NCBI RefSeq assembly: GCF_017742995.1
Contig: NZ_CP072425.1
Span: 3,038,001-3,102,000, forward strand
Length of the DNA stretch: 64,000 bases
Reading direction: 5' to 3'
Source: Pseudoalteromonas viridis
GTDB taxonomy: Bacteria; Pseudomonadota; Gammaproteobacteria; Enterobacterales; Alteromonadaceae
Part shown: one piece after another, positions 27,131-36,198 of the stretch
Layout: every line of letters begins with the position of its first letter
Numbering within the stretch: the stretch's first letter is position 1
Position numbers and translations under genes: made by a program
Notes under the pieces: generated by a model
What the model saw: only the letters and a program-made list of their open reading frames with translations
Database searches by the model: none
What the model was told of the DNA's origin: nothing

Positions 27131-27622
27131 CTACTTATATTCTGGAGAAATGGCGACTTTCTGTGTAGTGGGTAACTGAAGCTTCTCTTTAAGCTTCCAG
27201 CTTTGGTCCATAGGTTCAAGAAACACGGTAAACGCACCGTGATGTGGCTCATCCAGAATCGCGGTAAATTCACCGGATGCATTGGCCAGCAGGGTGACTT
27301 CAAAATCATATTTTTTCACGGTACGGTGATAAAACGACGCTTTGAGCGCGTTGACTTTGCTGTGGTCACCCTTGGTGAAGGTGAAGCTCACTCTGTCATC
27401 ACTGACATCTATATCACCATGTAAGTACAAAGCTTTGGCTTTATCGAACTTGCTGAGTTCAAGGTTTATGGCTTTGCCTTTTTTGTAGTAGTCGTCGACC
27501 ACCATATCCGGGCCATTACCGACAGCAAAGATCACTAAAAATACGCAGGCAATGATGGTAACCAGCGGAAAAAACATTAAAAACCAAGGCCAAAAATTCT
27601 TATACCAGGGAGTAGGGTTCAT
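27131..27622 (-). CDS. ccoH: cbb3 oxidase assembly protein FixH/CcoH
   Basis: The 163-residue protein starts MNPTPWYKNFWPWFLM and has a single membrane helix at about residues 10-35. A periplasmic beta-rich domain typical of FixH follows (VDDYYKKGKAINLEL after the helix, later EPHHGAFTVFLEPMDQSW). CcoH/FixH stabilises cbb3 assembly intermediates. It is the first gene of the ccoHIS-TauE operon and is separated from ccoP by a terminator. In several relatives a ccoG gene would lie at this junction; none is here. Confidence 0.9.
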   Translation of the reverse strand: MNPTPWYKNFWPWFLMFFPLVTIIACVFLVIFAVGNGPDMVVDDYYKKGKAINLELSKFDKAKALYLHGDIDVSDDRVSFTFTKGDHSKVNALKASFYHRTVKKYDFEVTLLANASGEFTAILDEPHHGAFTVFLEPMDQSWKLKEKLQLPTTQKVAISPEYK

Positions 27623-27683
27623 AACGACTCAACAGCTTAATTTCAGTGGCAATATTCTATCTTATTTGGGGGTAAATACCTAA

Positions 27684-27711
27684 AAAAAAGCCTCCGATTG
27701 GAGGCTTTTTT
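27684..27711. terminator. Intrinsic terminator between ccoP and ccoH
   Basis: AAAAAAGCCTCC (27684-27695) pairs fully with GGAGGCTTTTTT (27700-27711) around GATT. It lies 30 bases past ccoP and works on either strand. It separates the structural genes from the assembly genes. Confidence 0.92.
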
Positions 27712-27740
27712 GATCTTAAATAAACTTATAATCTATTCGA

Positions 27741-28706
27741 TTATTTCTCCTGAGAGAGGCTGTACACGTAAGCCGTTAGCAGGTGTACTTTGTCTTCGCC
27801 CAGAATGTCTTTCCACGCTGGCATCACACCGGCACGGCCGTGACGCAGTGTTTCTTCAACTGCACGTTGAGAGCCACCGTACAACCAGATGTTGTCAGTC
27901 AAGTCAGGCGCACCAAATGGCAGGTTATGGGCAACAGAGCCTTTACCATCCATACCGTGACAGGCTGCACACATTGCGAACTTAGCTTGACCAGCAGCGG
28001 CATCTTTTTGATTCACTTTACGGCCTGATAAGCTCAGTACGTAAGCGGTCATTTCTTTGATACCCTGGTCACCCAGTGCATCCTGCCAACCTGGCATCGC
28101 AGCAACACGACCTTGCAGTAGTGTTTCTTTGATCTTGTCAGGCGTACCGCCATACAACCAGTCATTGTCTGTCAGGTTAGGGAAGCCCATTGCACCACGT
28201 GCATCCGAGCCGTGACACTGAGCACAGTTTTGTGCAAACAGGCGCTGACCAATTTCAAGTGCTTTTTGGTCTTTAACCAGAGTTTCAATGTCTTGCTCAG
28301 CAAATGCTTTGAAGATAGGACCGAAACGCTCATCAGCGGCTTCAAACTCTTTATCAAGTTGAACCCAGTGACCATTTGCTTTGGCTTCTTCAATTGCCTT
28401 TTTAGACTCTTCAAGAGACGTCACGCCCTGGTTAGAGCTCGTCCAGTTCAAAAAGCCTGCAAAGTTACCCAGACCTGGGTAAGCAGCAAGATAGTAAACA
28501 GACCAGATAAATGTTGCGAAGAACATGTAAGTCCACCACTTAGGTAGTGGGTTGTTCAGTTCTTCGATTCCGTCAAACTCGTGACCACAACTTTCGCCTT
28601 CTTCAACACCTGTGTAGTTTTTCAGGTTCCAAAGCAGCAGGCCAAAGATCAGAGCCAGACACGCCAAGGTCAATACGATGACCCAAATACTCCAAAAGCT
28701 AGTCAT
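27741..28706 (-). CDS. ccoP: cbb3-type cytochrome oxidase dihaem subunit III
   Basis: The 321-residue protein has two N-terminal membrane helices (about 7-28 and 58-78) and two c-type haem sites. The first is CAQCH at 161-165, the second CAACH at 246-250. Each haem has a downstream Met ligand (AAMPGWQD, GVMPAWKD). It passes electrons from the bc1 complex or soluble cytochromes to CcoO. It overlaps ccoQ by 4 bases (ATGA) and is followed by a terminator. Confidence 0.96.
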   Translation of the reverse strand: MTSFWSIWVIVLTLACLALIFGLLLWNLKNYTGVEEGESCGHEFDGIEELNNPLPKWWTYMFFATFIWSVYYLAAYPGLGNFAGFLNWTSSNQGVTSLEESKKAIEEAKANGHWVQLDKEFEAADERFGPIFKAFAEQDIETLVKDQKALEIGQRLFAQNCAQCHGSDARGAMGFPNLTDNDWLYGGTPDKIKETLLQGRVAAMPGWQDALGDQGIKEMTAYVLSLSGRKVNQKDAAAGQAKFAMCAACHGMDGKGSVAHNLPFGAPDLTDNIWLYGGSQRAVEETLRHGRAGVMPAWKDILGEDKVHLLTAYVYSLSQEK

Positions 28707-28888
28707 TTTTCAGACTCCTTTTCCTCGTTTGAGATTGTGTTGTTGTGTTTCTTTTCATCTTCAAAGATGGCATTGGCAGCGTCATCAAAACGACGTTTGC
28801 TACGCTTGCTGTATGCCCACACAACAATCACTATGAACAGTACTAAAATTACCAGAGTCAAAATGCCTCTGTATGTGCCGTAATCCAT
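28703..28888 (-). CDS. ccoQ: cbb3-type oxidase small subunit CcoQ
   Basis: The 61-residue single-helix protein (MDYGTYRGILTLVILVLFIV onwards) has a basic YSKRSKRRFDDAAN segment after the helix, the usual CcoQ pattern. It stabilises the oxidase complex. It lies 6 bases after ccoO and overlaps ccoP. Confidence 0.93.
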   Translation of the reverse strand: MDYGTYRGILTLVILVLFIVIVVWAYSKRSKRRFDDAANAIFEDEKKHNNTISNEEKESEK

Positions 28889-28894
28889 AACAAA

Positions 28895-29515
28895 TTACTT
28901 CAAATGTGTGCCAAGTTGCTGAAGGTAGGCAATCAGGGCTTCCATTTCGGTTTTGCCCTTTACTGCGGCTTCAGCACCTTGAATGTCCTCATCGGTGTAA
29001 GGCACACCGAAGTTACGGAACACTTCAAGTTTCTTAGCGGTTAATTGACCGTCCAATACATTCTCATTGAGCCAAGGGTAGCCAGGCATATTTGACTCTG
29101 GTACCACAGAGCGTGGATCCATTAAGTGGGCAAAGTGCCAGTCATCAGAATAACGTTGACCAACACGCGCCAGGTCTGGACCTGTACGCTTAGAGCCCCA
29201 CTGGAACGGGTGATCCCAAACAGATTCACCAGCTACAGAGTAGTGACCATAACGCTCCACTTCGTCACGGAATGGGCGGACCATCTGTGAGTGACAGTTG
29301 TAACAACCTTCACGAACATAGATATCACGACCTTCCATTTCCAGTGCTGTGAGCGGGCGCAGGCCATCAACAGGCTGGGTAGTGTCTTTTTGGAACATCA
29401 GCGGTGTGATCTCAACGAGCGCACCGAAGCTGATGGCAAAAACCGTCAGGATAGCCATCAGGCCAACGTTCTTTTCGACGATTTCATGTTTATTTGTAGA
29501 GTTATTATTGCTCAT
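28895..29515 (-). CDS. ccoO: cbb3-type cytochrome oxidase monohaem subunit II
   Basis: From the ATG at 29515 the protein is 206 residues. One membrane helix lies at about 16-38. The c-haem motif CYNCH is at 71-75, in the conserved context [17 protein letters not shown], and the Met ligand lies in [10 protein letters not shown]. The frame could begin three codons earlier at a GTG, but that GTG overlaps the AAGGGG Shine-Dalgarno, which sits eight bases before the ATG. It links CcoP haems to the CcoN centre. Confidence 0.96.
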   Translation of the reverse strand: MSNNNSTNKHEIVEKNVGLMAILTVFAISFGALVEITPLMFQKDTTQPVDGLRPLTALEMEGRDIYVREGCYNCHSQMVRPFRDEVERYGHYSVAGESVWDHPFQWGSKRTGPDLARVGQRYSDDWHFAHLMDPRSVVPESNMPGYPWLNENVLDGQLTAKKLEVFRNFGVPYTDEDIQGAEAAVKGKTEMEALIAYLQQLGTHLK

Positions 29516-29527
29516 ACTCGACACCCC

Positions 29528-30961
29528 TTAAGCCATTTGCGTGTTAGCTTCAGTGGTCAAAGAGCCACTCTTAGCTGCCACTGTACGGTAGACGTTGTAA
29601 GCCATTACCAGCATACCAACCACGATGAATACACCGCCCAGGAATCGCATGATATAGAAAGGCTTAGACGCTTCAAGCGACTGTACGAAGCTGTACATCA
29701 AAGTACCGTCAGAGTTAACTGCACGCCACATCAGACCTTGCATTACACCTGAGATCCACATTGCTACGATGTACAGAACAACACCAACAGTGTGTAACCA
29801 GAAGTGAGTGTTAACCAGTTTAACGCTGTACATGTTAGCGTGACCAAATAGTGCAGGGATCAGGTGGTAGATAGCACCGATAGAGATCATTGCAACCCAA
29901 CCCAGAGCGCCTGAGTGTACGTGGCCAACAGTCCAGTCAGTGTAGTGTGACAATGCGTTTACAGATTTGATTGCCATCATTGGACCTTCGAAGGTAGACA
30001 TACCATAGAAAGACAGAGAAACAACCAGGAAACGCAGTACAGGGTCGGTGCGTAGTTTGTGCCAAGCGCCAGACAGCGTCATGATACCGTTGATCATACC
30101 ACCCCAAGAAGGCACGAATAGGATCACTGACATCACCATACCTAGAGACTGAGTCCAGTCAGGTAGTGCAGTGTAGTGAAGGTGGTGAGGACCTGCCCAA
30201 ATATACAGAGAAACCAGCGCCCAGAAGTGAACAACCGATAAACGGTAAGAGTAAACAGGGCGACCTGCTTGCTTAGGTACGAAGTAGTACATCATACCCA
30301 GGAAACCAGCAGTCAGAAGGAAGCCTACCGCGTTGTGACCGTACCACCACTGAACCATAGCATCTACTGCACCCGCATAAATAGAGTATGACTTAGTCAG
30401 AGATATAGGTACTGCCATGCTGTTAACAATGTGCAGCACTGCAACGGTAATGATGAAGCCTGCATAGAACCAGTTAGCAACATAGATGTGAGACACTTTA
30501 CGCTTGATCAGTGTGCCGAAGAACACGACCGCATAGGTGACCCAAACAACAGCAATTGCGATATCGATTGGCCACTCAAGTTCAGCATATTCTTTAGAAG
30601 ATGTGATACCTAATGGCAAAGTGATGGCTGCTGAAAGAATGATTGCCTGCCAGCCCCAAAAAGTGAAAGCGGCTAGCTTGTCAGAGAATAAACGCGTCTG
30701 ACACGTGCGCTGTACAACATAGTAAGATGTTGCAAATAGTGCACTTGTACCAAATGCGAAGATTACTGCGTTCGTGTGTAACGGACGAAGTCGAGAGTAA
30801 GTTAACCATGGAATGTCGAAGTTTAACGCAGGCCACGCAAGTTGCGCCGCGATAAATACACCTACACCCATGCCAACGATGCCCCAAATCACTGTCATTA
30901 TAGCGAATTGGCGTACAACCTTATAATTGTACTCAGTTTGTGATGCTACTGTTTGGCTCAT
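29528..30961 (-). CDS. ccoN: cbb3-type cytochrome oxidase catalytic subunit I
   Basis: The 477-residue protein has twelve membrane helices and the conserved His ligands for the low-spin haem b, the high-spin haem b3 and CuB. Visible blocks are [14 protein letters not shown] near residue 55, [13 protein letters not shown] near 205, [13 protein letters not shown] near 257 and [14 protein letters not shown] near 342. It reduces oxygen to water with high affinity and pumps protons, supporting microaerobic growth. It is the first gene of ccoNOQP. The 350-base gap upstream carries a possible FNR box. Confidence 0.96.
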   Translation of the reverse strand: MSQTVASQTEYNYKVVRQFAIMTVIWGIVGMGVGVFIAAQLAWPALNFDIPWLTYSRLRPLHTNAVIFAFGTSALFATSYYVVQRTCQTRLFSDKLAAFTFWGWQAIILSAAITLPLGITSSKEYAELEWPIDIAIAVVWVTYAVVFFGTLIKRKVSHIYVANWFYAGFIITVAVLHIVNSMAVPISLTKSYSIYAGAVDAMVQWWYGHNAVGFLLTAGFLGMMYYFVPKQAGRPVYSYRLSVVHFWALVSLYIWAGPHHLHYTALPDWTQSLGMVMSVILFVPSWGGMINGIMTLSGAWHKLRTDPVLRFLVVSLSFYGMSTFEGPMMAIKSVNALSHYTDWTVGHVHSGALGWVAMISIGAIYHLIPALFGHANMYSVKLVNTHFWLHTVGVVLYIVAMWISGVMQGLMWRAVNSDGTLMYSFVQSLEASKPFYIMRFLGGVFIVVGMLVMAYNVYRTVAAKSGSLTTEANTQMA

Positions 30962-31154
30962 TTTCTGGATTCCGCTGCAATTAATGCGATTAGAAATGAT
31001 TAACCTGTAATACAGGCCCTGTTTTTTTATTTCAACAAACCCGCTTGAGTCACATCCCGTGGAACAAAACTCTCACCAGCTTGAGAAACCCTTATTTTTG
31101 CAAGGAAATAATAATTTTTTTGCAAACGAAAAGATACTACAAACACCTAAAATA

Positions 31155-31168
31155 ATGACATCAATCAA
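31155..31168. promoter_or_regulatory. Candidate FNR box between ccoN and a divergent lipoprotein gene
   Basis: ATGAC-ATCA-ATCAA matches TTGAT-N4-ATCAA at 8 of 10 positions with one perfect half. It lies about 190 bases before ccoN and about 145 before the divergent start, in a gap of some 350 bases with no gene. The fnr gene is 8 kb away in the same block. Confidence 0.4.
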
Positions 31169-31310
31169 ACTTTGTACGAGTCATTTGTTTAATGAGTACG
31201 CGAATTGCGCAATATCAAAACAAATTGCAAAACTTAACGCCAAAGGCTGGTCGAAAAGAGTGATTCCACATACACTGAACGTCTTTTCGAGATGTCACAC
31301 ACTAAGCATT

Positions 31311-31769
31311 ATGCAGAAAATTCGCACACTACCTGGTGTTTTTTTAGTCGCTTTCCTGACGGCCTGTTCAGACCCGAGTACTATTATACATGAAAGTTCA
31401 GAAAAAAGTGAAAGTTCGCAAACTTCCTTAAATTGTGTTGCAGCTTCGCCTTGTACAGATCAAGGTGTTGCACTTTGGAGTTCAACAACATTGTTAGCGC
31501 CAGAAGCGCCATTTGAGGTGTTTATGGATGCTCAAAACCCTGAACTTGAAATAATGTCTGCCTGGCTCGAGGGTAAGACTATGTATATGGGAAAAATCCC
31601 CGTTTTCTTCAGCCGTCAGCACGGTAGCTTGTGGTCATCAGAGGTAATGGTTGGGGCATGCAGTGATCCAGTCATGGAGTGGCAGCTTACTGTGGAGCTG
31701 GGTTCCGGGGCTAGGTCGAAAGAAGGTGACAAAACTGTCACATTTAGCCTGTACACTTCTCAAAAATGA
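31311..31769 (+). CDS. Lipoprotein divergent from ccoN, possible copper-related role
   Basis: The frame is open from 31059, but the Met at 31311 opens a clean lipoprotein signal (MQKIRTLPGVFLVAFLTACSD, named by its ends) and gives 152 residues. After a Ser-rich linker the mature part has an Ig-like beta pattern with conserved-looking Met, Trp and Cys sites: KTMYMGKIPVFF, GSLWSSEVMVGACSDPVMEWQLTV. Short proteins with a similar MxMG...W...C...W layout occur beside ccoNOQP in other proteobacteria, as I recall them. A periplasmic role in redox or copper handling is inferred from the neighbourhood and the Met/Cys pattern only. No good Shine-Dalgarno is visible. Confidence 0.6.
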   Translation: MQKIRTLPGVFLVAFLTACSDPSTIIHESSEKSESSQTSLNCVAASPCTDQGVALWSSTTLLAPEAPFEVFMDAQNPELEIMSAWLEGKTMYMGKIPVFFSRQHGSLWSSEVMVGACSDPVMEWQLTVELGSGARSKEGDKTVTFSLYTSQK

Positions 31770-31987
31770 TATATTATTTTTGAATGATCTTACGTAGCGT
31801 TTCATGTTCGTTTACAAACCCACTCGATTTTGCATGACTTTGTTAAGCAATTTGACTATATTTAACCAAACCGCACATAAAGCGATAACAGAATACCCAA
31901 TTAGCCAAGAGTCTCGTTTGACAAAACACTCACACAGGCAAATAACTACATAAAGAACAGAACGCAAGCTATTTAAGGAGACATCTA

Positions 31988-34900
31988 GTGGCAAAGCGCA
32001 CAACAAAAATACTCACACCCGTGGCAGCATCCATCGCTTTGAGTTTGGGCCTCTCAGGCTGTAGCCTTTTCGATGATGACGATAATAATGTCCCTGTTAA
32101 CCCAACCAACCCATCCGTTGAGGGAAGCGTCAATGCCAATTTCAGTGTGTCTATCTCCGGCAAAGCCGTAAAAGGTACGCTTAGTGGCGCAATGGTTAGT
32201 GTCAAGACAGTGGATGCACAAGGTAATAAGGTAGATTTAGCGTATCGTACTCAGGCCGGTGAAGAATCAGCAACAGAGACTGCCGAAACAGAAGAAGCAG
32301 CAAAAGCCAAGGCAAGTGCCAAGCTTATCAGCGCTAACCCAGCCGAGCTAAAAACCACAACGAATGGTTTCTATGAAATATTTGTCGACGAAAATTTCTC
32401 CGGCCCTGTTTACATCACTGTCACTACGACCAAAGAGGGCGATGCACTTGTTAAGTGTGACGCGTTTGCAGGTTGTGGTGCTGGCTCGGCTGTGAAGGTT
32501 GATGATGGTTCTGTTTATAAGGAAAATGGCAAGATTGACTTTGGTGAATGGTATAAAGACGATCTAGAGCTCTCAGTCGTTAAACTGATCACGCCAGCTT
32601 CATCAGACAGTGCGACAACCGCTAAGCGCGGACCATCATTTGCTGATGGTGATGATGGTTTTTATAGAGCGAACTTATCGGTATTTACGTCGACAGCAGC
32701 GCGTATATTGTTAGGTGCCGGTACTGAAATTGATGCTGCTTCCGTCGGTGCCGCAAGTACCCAAGTTATCCAACAGCTTGTCGGTGATGTTAGCCTGGTT
32801 GCCGCACTTGCGAATGACTTGTCATTAGGTGGTGCAATTGACTTTACGAGTGTCGATGGCAGTGAAAAGCTTGACGCAGGTGCCTTGGTACTGATCCAGG
32901 TTGCCTCGTCTTTACAGTCTTTAGCTGGTAAAGACGGTCGTCCTCTGGGAGAGGTTTTGACTGAGCTTTCAGCCGATGTTGAAACAGGTAATTTGGCTAA
33001 CAGCCAGACATTTACTCGCCTTAAAGATGAAGCCAAAAAAGCAGGTAATGTTTTAAGGGCTGTTGTTTCGGGTGATCAAGCGGCCATCAAAGCTGCATTG
33101 GTCGAAGCTGGCGTTTCTGAAGAGGATATAGATGCTGTTGCAGCAGATATTGAGAGTGCGGTGGATACTGCGGTCAATAATGGTGCGACATCTGAAGATG
33201 ACTTGAAAGATGACATCGATACAGTTGTAGATCAGCTTGACGATATCGGTAATGGAGATGCTTCTTCTGATAAACAAAGTGAGGCGATACTGGCTAGTGT
33301 GGCGAGCAGCCAAACCGCACTTGCAGGCAGCGATACGACTTTAGCTGGGTTTGCCACTTCACTTGAAACCGTCAAGGGATTGGGTGCCGATCTGTCCACA
33401 AAAGAAAAAGCCATTGAGTATAGTGCTGCTGCTACTGTGTTGAGTACACAGTATACAGCTGCAATAAACCTAGATGCAGATGGTGATAACCTGGGTAAGC
33501 TGTTGGCCAGAGAATTTGCAACGGCTGAGCAGCTGGTTTCAGCAGCGACGCAGCTTGTGACGCAAAATGCTAAGTACCAGCCTACCTTAGACCAGGCCAA
33601 TGCGTTGTTGACGCAAGTTACAGCTTTGATTGCACAACGAGACCAACTAAGCACTGATATTGCGGCTGAACTGGCTGCTGCAAAGGCAAAAATTGATGAG
33701 TATGGGGCTGCCCTTGATGCCGCTAAGAAGGCGTCAGATGATAGCCTAGTGGTTGCCAACACTGATAAGCAAGTGGCTGATGAGAAAAAAGCCGCGTTTG
33801 AAACACAGCAGCTGGTTGCAGAGAACGCGGTTAAGGCGATAACGGATCAAGACTCCGCGGTATTGGCACTGGCAGAATTGAACAAAGCGCAAGCGGCGCT
33901 TGCAGAAGCGCTTACTGCGTACAATAATGCTGAGACCTCGGCCAACACCGCGTTGACATTAGCAAATGCCTATAAGGCTGAAGCTCAAAACCAGGGTGAG
34001 TCAACAGACAGCGCAGATCTGGCGATTGCTCAGGCAAATATACTGATTGACGGCGCAAAGGCCGCATTAATCAGCCTTGACGCATCGCGTACCAAGCTGA
34101 GCATTTATTCCAACACTGCGCTTGGTAAACAGGGCTCCGATAAATTGGTCAATATTAGCTTTGTGACCAAAGAAGGTGCAGATGCGATTTTTAATGCAGG
34201 TGAGATTTTATACGATGTGGTGAGGGATATTTGGGATTCGGGTCTGGACACTGGTAAACACTCAGGCACGGCACCAAACTTCCCTAACTGGGCTTACAGT
34301 TATGACACGGATGATTTTGAGCTTAAGTTGAAAAACACCCAAGGTGATGAGCAGATAGATGCAGTTTATCAGATTACTTCTGCAGGAAGTACAAGCAGGG
34401 TTGTATTGACTTGGTCAGGCTTATTGACGGCGGATTCAGGCCAGAAAATTGAGATCCAGAAGGCGGATCTCGGAGCGTGCGACGCATGGGCAGTGAGTAA
34501 TAACGGAATACCAAACGCATCTTGCTCAGTGTTGTATGTGGAAGGTAGTATCAGCAAAATTGAAGATGTAGAAAGTGTGACGCACGCTAAGACCTTCAAT
34601 GTGGTTGAGTTTGTTGATGGCCAATACGGATTTAAGGGTTCCTTCTCATCTGATGCGACTGCAGTTGATGCTCAGGGCAACCCTGTTGCACTATTCACGG
34701 ATGGTGCTATTGAGCTTGCAGATGTGACATTGTCAGGCAGAAGTGAAGATACTGACTTCACAGCTCATTTTGACTTGCGTAATGAAAGCGGCAGCAATGA
34801 TTTAGGGTTAGCTAACATCATGTTAGATAACTTTAACGGATACGCATTCAAGGTCAGCTTAATCGATGAGTCGGGCCCGCTACTTGGTAACGTTTCACTC

Positions 34901-35032
34901 AACAATGATACGAACATTCCGGCCATAGTTGGTAATGTGGAGGAGATAACCAATGGTTTCCGCATCGATTATATCAACGGAGAGTCAATCGAATACACAG
35001 ATATTGATTTTTTAGGCCAGTCCAATAACTAA
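31988..35032 (+). CDS. 1014-residue lipoprotein with long helical centre, unknown function
   Basis: The GTG start at 31988 has AAGGAG seven bases upstream. The signal ends LGLSGC, with Cys 25 acylated and Ser at +2, so the outer membrane is the likely destination; an Asp run follows. Residues about 50-155 are a carboxypeptidase-regulatory-like beta domain (SGKAVKGTLSGAMVSVKT). A CxxxxxC pair (157 and 163) precedes NGKIDFGE (180-187). Residues about 340-720 are rich in Ala, Glu, Gln, Asp and Lys and predict as long helices or coiled coil. A beta-rich C-terminal domain starts around YDVV (742-745). The protein shares landmarks with the lipoprotein two genes downstream. No enzyme motif is seen. 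It has its own terminator. Confidence 0.75.
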   Translation: MAKRTTKILTPVAASIALSLGLSGCSLFDDDDNNVPVNPTNPSVEGSVNANFSVSISGKAVKGTLSGAMVSVKTVDAQGNKVDLAYRTQAGEESATETAETEEAAKAKASAKLISANPAELKTTTNGFYEIFVDENFSGPVYITVTTTKEGDALVKCDAFAGCGAGSAVKVDDGSVYKENGKIDFGEWYKDDLELSVVKLITPASSDSATTAKRGPSFADGDDGFYRANLSVFTSTAARILLGAGTEIDAASVGAASTQVIQQLVGDVSLVAALANDLSLGGAIDFTSVDGSEKLDAGALVLIQVASSLQSLAGKDGRPLGEVLTELSADVETGNLANSQTFTRLKDEAKKAGNVLRAVVSGDQAAIKAALVEAGVSEEDIDAVAADIESAVDTAVNNGATSEDDLKDDIDTVVDQLDDIGNGDASSDKQSEAILASVASSQTALAGSDTTLAGFATSLETVKGLGADLSTKEKAIEYSAAATVLSTQYTAAINLDADGDNLGKLLAREFATAEQLVSAATQLVTQNAKYQPTLDQANALLTQVTALIAQRDQLSTDIAAELAAAKAKIDEYGAALDAAKKASDDSLVVANTDKQVADEKKAAFETQQLVAENAVKAITDQDSAVLALAELNKAQAALAEALTAYNNAETSANTALTLANAYKAEAQNQGESTDSADLAIAQANILIDGAKAALISLDASRTKLSIYSNTALGKQGSDKLVNISFVTKEGADAIFNAGEILYDVVRDIWDSGLDTGKHSGTAPNFPNWAYSYDTDDFELKLKNTQGDEQIDAVYQITSAGSTSRVVLTWSGLLTADSGQKIEIQKADLGACDAWAVSNNGIPNASCSVLYVEGSISKIEDVESVTHAKTFNVVEFVDGQYGFKGSFSSDATAVDAQGNPVALFTDGAIELADVTLSGRSEDTDFTAHFDLRNESGSNDLGLANIMLDNFNGYAFKVSLIDESGPLLGNVSLNNDTNIPAIVGNVEEITNGFRIDYINGESIEYTDIDFLGQSNN

Positions 35033-35050
35033 AGTGGGTCTAGGTTTAAG

Positions 35051-35080
35051 AGGGGAAAGGTCAACCTTTCCCCTTTTTTT
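35051..35080 (+). terminator. Intrinsic terminator after the 1014-residue lipoprotein gene
   Basis: AGGGGAAAGG (35051-35060) pairs with CCTTTCCCCT (35065-35074) around TCAA, followed by six more T residues. It lies between the first lipoprotein gene and the barrel gene, so readthrough may set their relative levels. Confidence 0.9.
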
Positions 35081-35096
35081 GTTAAAAGTGAAGTTT

Positions 35097-36188
35097 ATGA
35101 AATTAAAAAAAATCTCTCCATTACTCCTGATTTGCGCTTTTCCCCAGGCTAAAGACGCTTATGCAACTAACGATATTGAGTTGATCCATCAATTTCACAG
35201 TGAGATATACACAGAGGCACAACCGGTTAAAGCGTTTGTTGAGGATTTTGACAAGCCGCTAACAGAAGGGGACAGTGCCTTTACCTACAATGTGTTCGAA
35301 CTGGGTGTAAAGTACAAAGGAATTGGTCTGGGTGCACAAAGTCGTTTCGACTATTTGCTCGCCTTCGACCCGGATACCGCACTGTATACTCACACTGAGA
35401 AAAATGATTTGCCATTCGAAAAGCGTAATTACCGCTACTACCTGTGGGGCAGACAGGCAACGACCAATGGTGTGTTCTTTAGCTATGATTTCGAGCTGTT
35501 GGATAAAGCCCTGGTTATCACGCCAAAATTTACTTACTTCAAAAGTACGCACTTTCAGGATGCACGGGTAGATGGCACTATTTTTGGTGATGAGGTCGAA
35601 GGTAAGCTAGACGCAGAATATTACTTTTCTAAAGACATTCTGTTTAAATCATTTACACCAACGGAAAACCCAGAGGGAGATGGTTATAGTTTTGATTTGG
35701 CCTTTAGTTGGCAAATAACACCCGACCTTAAGGTGTGGGCGGCAGGTAAAGACCTGATGTATGAGACAAAGTATGAGGGCGCAGGTTTTGTTAACGGGTT
35801 TACCACCGATATCCCCTTTTCTGAGCGAGAAGATGGGATAGACACGACACCTTCTGTCAGGTTGCGCACCTCTGCTTATGACCAAGAAATAGAATACACC
35901 TTTGAGCGGGATGCAAGATACTATCTGGGCGTAAACTACCGTATCAACAATCATTTCTCTACCACATTAAAAGCACGTAAGTATATTGATGATGCGTTCG
36001 TTCAGGCTAGCGTTTCCTATCATTTTGGAGAGAGCTGGGAGCTATTTGGTGGGTATGAATCACATAGCGAGGCTGTTGAGTTAGGTATTAAAACTCGTTA
36101 TGCCGGTATCTCTGTAAAAATGGATAATCCTGATATTGAAGATGCGCATTATGTAAATTTGAACTGGTTTCTTAACCTGGCATTTTAG
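35097..36188 (+). CDS. Outer-membrane beta-barrel protein, unknown family
   Basis: From the Met at 35097 the protein is 363 residues, with a signal peptide likely cleaved after DAYA near residue 22. The mature chain is a series of amphipathic strands rich in Tyr and Phe alternating with short turns. It ends NLNWFLNLAF, a C-terminal Phe typical of BAM-inserted barrels. I count roughly 14-16 strand-like segments. No plug, TPR or POTRA domain is present, so it is not a TonB receptor, Omp85 or classical Slam protein. The longer frame from 35034 lies inside the preceding terminator and was rejected. It sits between two related lipoprotein genes, 10 bases before the second. Confidence 0.72.
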   Translation: MKLKKISPLLLICAFPQAKDAYATNDIELIHQFHSEIYTEAQPVKAFVEDFDKPLTEGDSAFTYNVFELGVKYKGIGLGAQSRFDYLLAFDPDTALYTHTEKNDLPFEKRNYRYYLWGRQATTNGVFFSYDFELLDKALVITPKFTYFKSTHFQDARVDGTIFGDEVEGKLDAEYYFSKDILFKSFTPTENPEGDGYSFDLAFSWQITPDLKVWAAGKDLMYETKYEGAGFVNGFTTDIPFSEREDGIDTTPSVRLRTSAYDQEIEYTFERDARYYLGVNYRINNHFSTTLKARKYIDDAFVQASVSYHFGESWELFGGYESHSEAVELGIKTRYAGISVKMDNPDIEDAHYVNLNWFLNLAF

Positions 36189-36198
36189 GGGATAAAAG

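Noticed and set aside
27710..27723. Third FNR-like site TTGAT-CTTA-AATAA before ccoH
   Set aside because: It overlaps the ccoP terminator and its second half is poor. It is mentioned only as supporting context.
31059..31310. N-terminal extension of the lipoprotein divergent from ccoN
   Set aside because: The 84 extra codons show no domain, contain the possible FNR site and would bury the lipoprotein signal inside the protein.
33232..33762. 176-codon minus-strand frame inside the 1014-residue lipoprotein gene
   Set aside because: It is rich in Ala and Ser and mirrors the Ala/Gln-rich helical region on the other strand. There is no start signal.
35034..35096. N-terminal extension of the barrel protein
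   Set aside because: The extra 21 codons lie in the preceding terminator hairpin. Starting at 35097 restores a normal signal peptide.
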